From positions 1 through 28,204 of the IMG/VR virus record IMGVR_UViG_3300045957_000033: a stretch of DNA of 28,204 nt; one strand, given 5' to 3'. The DNA is from a virus. The translations under genes were made by a program, and so were the position numbers. The notes beneath the pieces were generated by a model. That model saw only the letters and a list, made by a program, of their open reading frames with translations. It had not been told where the DNA came from and did not search any database. Position 1 is the stretch's first letter. Each line of letters starts with the position of its first letter. Shown here in pieces: positions 1-5,385 of the stretch.

Positions 1-566
1 ATGCCCACGCCAACACCAGTGGATACAAAGCCCACGCCAACACCAGTGGATACGAGGCCCACGCCAACACCAGTGGAAACTATGCCCACGCCAACACCAA
101 TGGAGACGAGGCCCACGCCAACACCAATGGAAACTATGCCCACGCCAACACCAGTGGAGACGAGGCCCACGCCAACACCAGTGGATACAAAGCCCACGCC
201 AACACCAGTGGAGACGAGGCCCACGCCAACACCAGTGGAAACTATGCCCACGCCAACACCAGTGGATACAAAGCCCACGCCAACACCAGTGGAAACTATG
301 CCCACGCCAACACCAGTGGAAACTATGCCCACGCCAACACCAATGGAGACGAGGCTATATCCTCGGGTTTAGGATATAAAAACAGAGTATCTGCTAAAAA
401 AGGCTGGATAATACTAGTAGATTGGAGGTATAACGAAAAAGAAGGCAAGTATTACATAAATAATATCCACCGAGCGAAAGTAGGTAAACACACAATTTGC
501 AAAACGAAAATTCAGTCAGACGTGAAATACTGGTTTGAAGATGGAGAATTAAAAAGTGAGCTATGA
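1..566 (+). CDS. AHANTSG-type 9-residue repeat protein, C-terminal part (5' end outside window)
   Basis: The frame whose codons begin at base 3 is open from the window edge to a TGA at 564-566. It first encodes thirteen 9-residue units of the form AHANTSGxx (xx = YK, YE, NY or DE; Ser is sometimes Asn). About 65 non-repetitive residues follow, rich in aromatic and charged residues (GWIILVDWRYNEKEGKYY, ending WFEDGELKSEL). Proteins with short Ala/Thr/Ser/Gly repeats and a small C-terminal cap of the pattern G..NxxxAKxGxWIxLxxW are common in Bacteroidota and their phages; they are of unknown function and probably form a stacked beta structure. The frame is chosen because it runs on past the repeats and its stop overlaps the next ATG (ATGA), while the proline-rich alternative frame ends at once after the array. 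A surface or fibre-type role is inference. Confidence 0.8.
   Translation, partial: AHANTSGYKAHANTSGYEAHANTSGNYAHANTNGDEAHANTNGNYAHANTSGDEAHANTSGYKAHANTSGDEAHANTSGNYAHANTSGYKAHANTSGNYAHANTSGNYAHANTNGDEAISSGLGYKNRVSAKKGWIILVDWRYNEKEGKYYINNIHRAKVGKHTICKTKIQSDVKYWFEDGELKSEL
4..354 (+). repeat. 27-bp tandem repeat array, 13 units
   Basis: Thirteen head-to-tail 27-bp units begin cccacgccaacacca. The first 15 bases are invariant. Differences cluster in the last 12 bases, where a few variants are reused (gtggatacaaag, gtggatacgagg, gtggaaactatg, aatggagacgag and similar). The length is a multiple of three, so gain or loss of units keeps the frame. Near identity at the DNA level suggests recent expansion by slippage or recombination. 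There are no spacers, so this is not a CRISPR array. Confidence 0.95.
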
Positions 567-739
567 AATATTTCGGCGACATCAAAAATTTAACCTCTAA
601 AGAGGTAGTCGAATTACTCAGTTTAGCCGTTGAAAATTCCGAAGAAAGCGCAGAATCAGAGGGTATTATATTTCTAATAAAGGAAAAGGAAAAAAGATAT
701 GAAAAGCTTATTAAAAAATACAAAGGACAAAAAGATTAA
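563..739 (+). CDS. Small acidic/basic helical protein, unknown function (58 aa)
   Basis: The ATG at 563 overlaps the TGA of the repeat-protein gene (ATGA), a standard sign of translational coupling. The 58-residue product begins MKYFGDIKNLTSKEVVELL, has an acidic middle (ENSEESAESEG) and a very lysine-rich C-terminal half (KEKEKRYEKLIKKYKGQKD). It is probably two helices with opposite charge. No family is recognised. The downstream gene starts inside its 3' end (ATG at 699). Because the protein is short, confidence rests mainly on the ATGA coupling and the coding-like composition. Confidence 0.6.
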   Translation: MKYFGDIKNLTSKEVVELLSLAVENSEESAESEGIIFLIKEKEKRYEKLIKKYKGQKD

Positions 740-1169
740 ATGTTACGTATTAACAATATCAAAATATTTCCCTGCTACCCATCCAAGAGGGGGAGATTTT
801 ACGTTTTTTGAGTATTTTATAAAACAGAAGCTAAAAAAGCACACAATAAGATCAAATTACGATTTGTGGGCTAAAAGGATAGCAGAAATACAAGAGGGCA
901 AAGCTTATTTAAGTGTACGAGAGTGGACGTTAAAGCCTTATAAAAGCAAGCAAAAAGTTTTGTTTGAATTTTTTAAAGAGAGTGATATTGGCGTTCAAAA
1001 ATTGGAAGATCCTAGTTGCCTTATAAGTGCAAATATAAATAATGCACACCATAAGTGGTCATGGGTCGCTGAAAACGATGGATTAAAATTAGATGATTTT
1101 CAAGAATGGTTCAAGGCTCGACAAAAAGAACCTATGGCAATTATTCACTTTACAGAATTTAGATATTAA
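699..1169 (+). CDS. Conserved phage-type hypothetical protein, possible ASCH-like fold (156 aa)
   Basis: The protein reads CYVLTISKYFPATHPRGG near residue 15, then KKHTIRSNYDLWAKRI, EGKAYLSVREW, KPYKSKQ and IGVQKL. Basic residues in HTIR, followed by a Gly/Leu-rich strand and a PY motif, loosely recall ASCH/PUA-like proteins, but this is only a resemblance. The first ATG (699) lies 41 bases inside the previous gene and is preceded by purine-rich sequence (aaggaaaagg); no other ATG precedes the conserved-looking core. It is the last gene of the left (+) group, about 120 bases before a strong terminator. Function unknown; an accessory nucleic-acid-related role is a guess. Confidence 0.7.
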   Translation: MKSLLKNTKDKKIKCYVLTISKYFPATHPRGGDFTFFEYFIKQKLKKHTIRSNYDLWAKRIAEIQEGKAYLSVREWTLKPYKSKQKVLFEFFKESDIGVQKLEDPSCLISANINNAHHKWSWVAENDGLKLDDFQEWFKARQKEPMAIIHFTEFRY

Positions 1170-1291
1170 ACATCATATTAAAATCATATTAGCAATAGTT
1201 ATAATAGTAAGTGTTTGCAAGATCGTAACACTTATTTAAGAACTCCAGTTTTATAACATGAGTAAGAGTCCATATTTCTATTAGTCGATAT

Positions 1292-1333
1292 AAGTGCGTT
1301 TCAATTGTCTGGAGGTTGGAACGCACTTTTTTT
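1292..1333 (+). terminator. Rho-independent terminator
   Basis: A perfect 9-bp stem (aagtgcgtt at 1292-1300 with aacgcactt at 1320-1328), with three further CAA/TTG pairs inside the loop, is followed by a T run. It ends the left (+) gene group. The 1170-1291 stretch before it is AT-rich, with no ORF or motif recognised. Confidence 0.85.
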
Positions 1334-1343
1334 AGATATTTTT

Positions 1344-1373
1344 TTGATACAATTGTAACCTTTCGTATCTTAG
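1344..1373 (+). promoter_or_regulatory. Bacteroidota-type promoter for the 1414-2260 gene group
   Basis: TTG at 1344-1346, a 19-base spacer and TATCTTAG at 1366-1373 fit the Bacteroidota -33/-7 pattern (TTG, N19, TAnnTTTG). The box lies just after the terminator and 40 bases before the ATG at 1414. The same spacer and leader recur upstream of the gene at 27266-27586 on the other strand, which strengthens the call and suggests shared control. Confidence 0.75.
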
Positions 1374-1410
1374 TGTCGTTATATAAGTATAACAACATTA
1401 AAAAACTACT
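1349..1410 (+). repeat. Left copy of a 61-62-bp promoter/leader repeat (inverted partner at 27591-27651)
   Basis: The sequence from acaattgtaacctttcgta through tagtgtcgtt to the end of the leader (acaacattaaaaaactact) matches the minus-strand sequence of 27591-27651. There are about five mismatches and one indel in an A run. Conservation covers the promoter spacer, the -7 box and the whole untranslated leader, but not the genes that follow. Confidence 0.9.
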
Positions 1411-1413
1411 ATT

Positions 1414-1722
1414 ATGAAAACTTATAATATAACAAGCTGAAAAAGCAAAGCAGCAAAACAGCAGATAGAAAGAATTATATCTAATCACGAGAAATACAAG
1501 AAAAGTTATTTCTTTACTCCTGGGACTTCTTCAAGTAATAGAAGGTCAAATGAAAAGAAATTTTCTTTGCAAAACCCAGATGTCTCTTTTATAAAAGGTG
1601 ATGACAAAATTGAAGTAAGTATGTCTTACGAGGAATCTTGCAAAAATGTGTATTACAAGCTTTATGTAACCGTAAACGGAGAATCTAAAAACATTTCAAC
1701 CATTAAAAAATTATTATCATGA
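1414..1722 (+). pseudogene. Small gene interrupted by an in-frame TGA at codon 9
   Basis: The ATG at 1414, correctly placed behind the promoter and leader, reads MKTYNITS and then TGA (1438-1440). The same frame continues open for 93 codons (KSKAAKQQIERIISNHEKY..., later SYEESCKNVYYKLYVTV and NGESKNISTIKKLLS) to a TGA at 1720-1722 that overlaps the next ATG. A Trp codon TGG changed to TGA fits the residue pattern. No ATG lies between the TGA and the main body, so a full product would need readthrough, a non-ATG start or the absence of the mutation. Many true genes here end in TGA, several as ATGA overlaps, so TGA is not generally reassigned. Family unknown. Confidence 0.65.
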
Positions 1723-2051
1723 TATCAAAGCTAAAAATAAACGAGCTGGATAGTGCTTTCTCTAACGATTTAGAGATAAACCACGAAAAGGACAAGGTTG
1801 TAATTGGCTTTTGGATTACATCTGATCAATATTTTGAAAGACCATTTACGGAAGAAGAGTTTATAAGTTTATTGTGGGAAGATCCTTTTTTTGATAGACT
1901 ATTCCTTGAAGATGACCAAAAAAATATTTGGTCATGTATGGCAGTCGCTCATTTGGTGTCTACAGATTTTAAATTATCTCTCTTGTTTTGCAAACACCTT
2001 CTTGAAACTGTTGAAATCAATTTTGAAGACATAAACATTATAGAGCAATGA
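1719..2051 (+). CDS. Hypothetical acidic protein (110 aa)
   Basis: The ATG at 1719 overlaps the preceding stop (ATGA) and its own TGA overlaps the next ATG at 2048 (ATGA), so three genes are coupled. The product is acidic and rich in aromatic residues (VIGFWITSDQYFERPFTEEEFISLLWEDPFFDRLF), with several Cys and no membrane segment. No family is recognised. It lies in a short operon convergent to the morphogenesis genes, which suggests an accessory phage function. Confidence 0.7.
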   Translation: MISKLKINELDSAFSNDLEINHEKDKVVIGFWITSDQYFERPFTEEEFISLLWEDPFFDRLFLEDDQKNIWSCMAVAHLVSTDFKLSLLFCKHLLETVEINFEDINIIEQ

Positions 2052-2260
2052 AATACATAATACTACCAATTTTGTCCACTCTAGGGTGGACTGTTATGAT
2101 AGCAGTAATGAATCAATTCAATAAACATGGCCTTGGGGTTGAATATTATGGAGCCTTAGCTATATTTATGGCACTCTTATATAGTATTCCAATGGCTTTA
2201 AGCATTAGAACATACTATAAAGAGCAATCGGGAAGAATACCCAAAAAGTCTGGTTCATAA
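2048..2260 (+). CDS. Small two-helix membrane protein (70 aa)
   Basis: Two hydrophobic helices are visible: residues 3-21 (IILPILSTLGWTVMIAV) and about 34-54 (YYGALAIFMALLYSIPMAL). A short basic tail follows (KEQSGRIPKKSGS). The size and two-span topology fit small holins and other phage inner-membrane proteins. Its position, end to end with another membrane protein of the opposite operon, would suit a lysis role, but nothing specific proves it. The stop codon lies inside the terminator hairpin. Confidence 0.7.
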   Translation: MKYIILPILSTLGWTVMIAVMNQFNKHGLGVEYYGALAIFMALLYSIPMALSIRTYYKEQSGRIPKKSGS

Positions 2261-2285
2261 TTTGAGCCAGATTTTTTATTTTTTA
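2249..2285. terminator. Bidirectional terminator between convergent operons
   Basis: An 8-bp stem (tctggttc 2249-2256 with gagccaga 2264-2271, one G-U pair) has a 7-base loop. It is followed by a T-rich run on the + strand and, read from the other strand, by CTTTTT. It separates the small (+) operon from the end of the long (-) morphogenesis operon. The remaining bases to 2344 are AT-rich with no gene. Confidence 0.8.
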
Positions 2286-2344
2286 TCTAAACCTTTTACA
2301 ACTACCTTCGTATAACTAATAAACCATGTTAAAATAAATATGCG

Positions 2345-2710
2345 CTAATCCTCATTAGCATGATTAAGCATATCATTGGCATACTCACTTGCGTTCTTAT
2401 GGTCTTTCTCCATAAGTTCGCGCATTTTTTCAGCATGATCTTTAACTTTTAAATCGTCTTCTTTTTCTTTTAGATCTAACTCTTTAGATCTTACATCTAA
2501 CCTTAAACTTTTCACTTTGTAGAATTGAAGCATAGCGGTAAGTACAGACATAACAACGATCGAAACACAACTTATAAAGGCTGTCAGGCCGTCTCCAGTA
2601 TCCTTAAACCCTTTGGAGAAAATGCCTAAATCCAGCTCGGAAATCCACAACAAAAATGCGTTTGCAGGGATTAACAAGAAAGGGAATTTTTCAGCTATAA
2701 AATCTTTCAT
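2345..2710 (-). CDS. Holin candidate / membrane protein with charged C-terminal helix (121 aa)
   Basis: Two hydrophobic stretches (about residues 9-23, PFLLIPANAFLLWIS, and 43-63, TAFISCVSIVVMSVLTAM) are followed by a long, highly charged helix (about 70-121, rich in KELDLKEKEDDLKVKD) with coiled-coil character. It is the last gene of the morphogenesis operon, starting by ATGA overlap with the gene before it. A small membrane protein with a charged tail at the end of the tail cluster fits a holin. Against that, no endolysin is seen next to it in the window, and the long coiled coil is larger than usual for a holin. The family is not recognised by sequence. Confidence 0.7.
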   Translation of the reverse strand: MKDFIAEKFPFLLIPANAFLLWISELDLGIFSKGFKDTGDGLTAFISCVSIVVMSVLTAMLQFYKVKSLRLDVRSKELDLKEKEDDLKVKDHAEKMRELMEKDHKNASEYANDMLNHANED

Positions 2711-3621
2711 GGTCTTTTTATAATCGGCTTTATGTCTTTGAATACTATTTTAAATGCTCTCCTGTTATCTCTAGTAGAATAAGGTTTGATCTCCATACTT
2801 TCCTGGGACACTTCTGTTTTGTTATAGTTTTTGTAGTTAGTAGTGTTGTAGTCAGTAATAAATATCTGGGTCGCCATAAACTCGCGTCGGATCAACTCTT
2901 CTGATGGATTATAGGGCGTGTAGCCTAGTTCTAAAGTATATTCGAAATCCTTTCTCTTCTGGTTCTGCTGCTGAGAGAATTGCGAATTTTCGTAAAATAT
3001 ATTTTCCTCTACTATGCCCGAAAAGTTGAATTGTGCCTTGATCCTTGTTTGCTGAGGCCAAGATATCCCCGTATAGTCTTTTTCGTTCAAAATACATCCG
3101 GTCGATATAGTTTCAATTCTAACAGTATCTAAGGCCACCAGCTCACTAAAATTACACACATTAAAGATCCTCGATGTTTTAGAAGAAATTCTGCCCAAAT
3201 TATCAATTTCAATTTTTACTTGATAATCCCCATACTGCAATAATTGATTGAAAACCTTATGCCATTCAAATATGTATCCAAACTGTAAGGGCTGCTCAGA
3301 ATTAAAACTAGGCTCGAACATTTGGCCGTAATCTTCGCTTGTTATCTCAATTTCGCTGCCATCTGGAGTTATGAGATAAATCATATACAAGCTCGTATCT
3401 GTCGCAAGTTCTTCAAGTACGGAAAATTTATCATTTCTGTATTCGTCGTTCACATCTTCTAAATAGATAAATGCCGTTTCTTTATAGTCACAAGTATTAA
3501 AAAAACATGGGCATATTTCATCTACTTTAGGAGGAATAACAATTATTGGTGATTCTTGTTTACAAGAAATTCCAGCGCTTTTACCTGGTTTGATGTCTGG
3601 CAATATAGTATCTATGGGCAT
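2707..3621 (-). CDS. Putative tail-tip or virion-associated protein (304 aa)
   Basis: The protein is beta-rich and has several cysteines, including a CPCFFNTC cluster near residues 37-44. Later segments alternate aromatic, polar and acidic residues (FAYIYL-type strands, TSEDYGQMFEP, YEFGYI-like). It begins MPIDTILPDIKPGKS. It is coupled to both neighbours (start overlapping the TAA of the 3621-4073 gene, stop overlapping the holin candidate's ATG). It lies after the tail spike in the operon, where phages keep adsorption and tip accessories. No enzymatic motif is seen and no family named; the role comes from position only. Confidence 0.65.
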   Translation of the reverse strand: MPIDTILPDIKPGKSAGISCKQESPIIVIPPKVDEICPCFFNTCDYKETAFIYLEDVNDEYRNDKFSVLEELATDTSLYMIYLITPDGSEIEITSEDYGQMFEPSFNSEQPLQFGYIFEWHKVFNQLLQYGDYQVKIEIDNLGRISSKTSRIFNVCNFSELVALDTVRIETISTGCILNEKDYTGISWPQQTRIKAQFNFSGIVEENIFYENSQFSQQQNQKRKDFEYTLELGYTPYNPSEELIRREFMATQIFITDYNTTNYKNYNKTEVSQESMEIKPYSTRDNRRAFKIVFKDIKPIIKRP

Positions 3622-4073
3622 TATGCTATTGGTTGGTACCCTTGCAAACCGTCCGCAAATCTATTAGATATAAAATCTTGAATTTGTGCGTATATAGAAG
3701 TCGCCCCTCCTGTAGTTTTCCCAAAACTATTTGTGTAGTATTCAAATTCGGAAATCAAATTCGGCAACAAATCACCTGCAACATCAAAAGCGTTTTGAGA
3801 TGATACTAAATCACCAGTTGTAGTGTTTATATATACAGAGTACCCCGCGAAAATTGCTTTTTCTCCTTGTATTATTATTTGTGAATTTGAGTTTATCGGC
3901 CCTTCCATAAATTCAAAACGGATAACTTTTGGTCCATCACACATCATTTTCATTAGCACAACGAACTCTACACCTCCATTATCGAAGACTACAGCGGGTT
4001 TTACTCCGTTTACATCTTCAACATATACACTTCTACGTACTTCTCTTACATAAATATCTCTTAACTTTATCAT
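3621..4073 (-). CDS. Small tail-fibre-region protein (150 aa)
   Basis: The product starts MIKLRDIYVREVRRSVYV and is mostly short beta strands (VVFDNGGVEFVVLMKM, SQIIIQGEKAIFAGYSVYIN). It ends in a Gly/Tyr/Gln-rich segment (GLQGYQPIA). It is joined to the spike gene by an ATGA overlap. Small beta proteins after a spike gene are often fibre adaptors or intramolecular assembly aids, but no family match is recognised, so this is inference from position. Confidence 0.65.
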   Translation of the reverse strand: MIKLRDIYVREVRRSVYVEDVNGVKPAVVFDNGGVEFVVLMKMMCDGPKVIRFEFMEGPINSNSQIIIQGEKAIFAGYSVYINTTTGDLVSSQNAFDVAGDLLPNLISEFEYYTNSFGKTTGGATSIYAQIQDFISNRFADGLQGYQPIA

Positions 4074-5383
4074 AACACCATTTCGTTATATAATACAATT
4101 TTTCCAGCCCCTGCGGGGATGAATGTTTTATTGAAAAAAGGAGCAATTACCCTGATATTATTTACAAAGCCGGGGTCGTAACCACCGCCTGGCTCTAGGA
4201 ATATTTCTCCTGTTCCTGCCTCCATTCGACAATATTCGAAAAATATATCTGTAGATGTAGTTGGGGCGCCAGTAATTCTTACAGAATCTGAGGCTCCTTT
4301 TATTATACATCTAGAATAGGTAAACTCAGTATCCCAAATTCCGTTACCATTAAGTCTTACTGCGTAACTACCAGCACTTTCTATATAACATTCGTAAAAA
4401 CTATCAGAATTATTATCGACACTGCCTATAGCTATACCACTACTATTTGTAATTCTACAATTATAAAAAAAACTTGGAAGTGAACCACTATCTCTTATAG
4501 TTCCATCACTGTTAGAGCTATTAAATATACAGCTGAAAAACTTCATATTTATAGAAGAGGATAACGCAAAGCCATCTGTAGCAAAAAATTCGCAATTATA
4601 TATATTTGCATTATTTCCGTAAATACAATTACCTTGATTAATTGCGTTTACTCTTAAATTATAGAAATATTTTTGACCAGATGCGCTTCTAATACCAGCC
4701 CTTTGAGGCACTTGAATACCTCCACCATCTACATTTATAATTGCGGGGCCAAAAAGATAGCCATCAACCGACCCCTCGAATGCAAATACATTATCAGACG
4801 TCTTTGAAAATACAGAATTTGCAAGATTCATGTACACCACATTTGTTCCCGAAAAACTAAATTTCACATTCGTCCATGTGCAGCCAATTATTGCAAAGCT
4901 TAATGTATAATTGCCTGAACTGATTATAAAATCACCACTGTAAGAGCCGGGGAAAACTTTTATAGCAAGAGTTGAGTTGGCTGGTTCGGAAGTTAATGCA
5001 CTTATTAGAGCTGTAATAGTTTGGTAAGGTCGACGCATATTACCAGGTTCCGCGCTCGCGTCGTCTCCTTCATTACTTAGATAAAAGGTTTTAGTATCCA
5101 AATAACCTAAAGCATCATCTACATATTTTTTGTGAGGCCATTTTAAATCATGAACAGGGTCATTGCTCCATCCTGCTGTTGGATCTATCGAATATTCTAG
5201 CGAACCATCAATGTTGGCATCAAAATTGTCATCAATAAAATTAGGGGAAGAGGCTCCCAAATCGGCATCCGCCTGCCTTACTCGACTTGGTGTATTTTCA
5301 TTATTACCATTAACGGTAATTAAATTGTTTTCAGCCTCTGTATTGTTTGCCGTACGGCCTCTTTTAACTCCTATTTCTGCCAT
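4070..5383 (-). CDS. Tail spike / fibre with right-handed beta-helix (437 aa)
   Basis: The first ~95 residues are low-complexity and acidic and contain WPHKKYVDDALGYLDTK, a segment of the P.KKYVDDALG type common at the particle-attachment end of phage fibres. From about residue 97 the sequence reads FYLSNEGDDASAEPG...RRPYQTITAL, the usual entry to a pectate-lyase-like parallel beta-helix. It then repeats short strands with stacked Asn, Cys and aromatic residues (YNLRVNAINQGNCIYGNN, FFATDGFALS, FYNCRITNSSGIAIG, FYECYIESAG). Such spikes bind, and sometimes cleave, surface polysaccharide. No catalytic residues can be assigned by eye, so depolymerase activity is unproven. Probably trimeric at the tail tip. 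Confidence 0.8.
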   Translation of the reverse strand: MAEIGVKRGRTANNTEAENNLITVNGNNENTPSRVRQADADLGASSPNFIDDNFDANIDGSLEYSIDPTAGWSNDPVHDLKWPHKKYVDDALGYLDTKTFYLSNEGDDASAEPGNMRRPYQTITALISALTSEPANSTLAIKVFPGSYSGDFIISSGNYTLSFAIIGCTWTNVKFSFSGTNVVYMNLANSVFSKTSDNVFAFEGSVDGYLFGPAIINVDGGGIQVPQRAGIRSASGQKYFYNLRVNAINQGNCIYGNNANIYNCEFFATDGFALSSSINMKFFSCIFNSSNSDGTIRDSGSLPSFFYNCRITNSSGIAIGSVDNNSDSFYECYIESAGSYAVRLNGNGIWDTEFTYSRCIIKGASDSVRITGAPTTSTDIFFEYCRMEAGTGEIFLEPGGGYDPGFVNNIRVIAPFFNKTFIPAGAGKIVLYNEMVL

Positions 5384-5385
5384 TT

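Noticed and set aside
4-354. CRISPR array
   Set aside because: Units are directly adjacent 27-mers with no spacers and they encode protein.
1-372. 123-residue PTPTPV repeat protein starting at base 1
   Set aside because: It ends right after the repeat array and has no downstream unique sequence, while another frame continues and couples to the next gene.
394-723. Minus-strand ORF of 109 residues
   Set aside because: Antisense to three coupled plus-strand reading frames, with a Phe/Leu/Ser-rich shadow composition.
1438-1440. Genome-wide TGA reassignment to Trp
   Set aside because: Many genes here end in TGA in clean ATGA overlaps, so TGA acts as a stop.
2296-2325. Third copy of the promoter repeat (acaactaccttcgtataacta)
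   Set aside because: Only short, gapped similarity, no -7 consensus, and it would point into the 3' end of the holin candidate.
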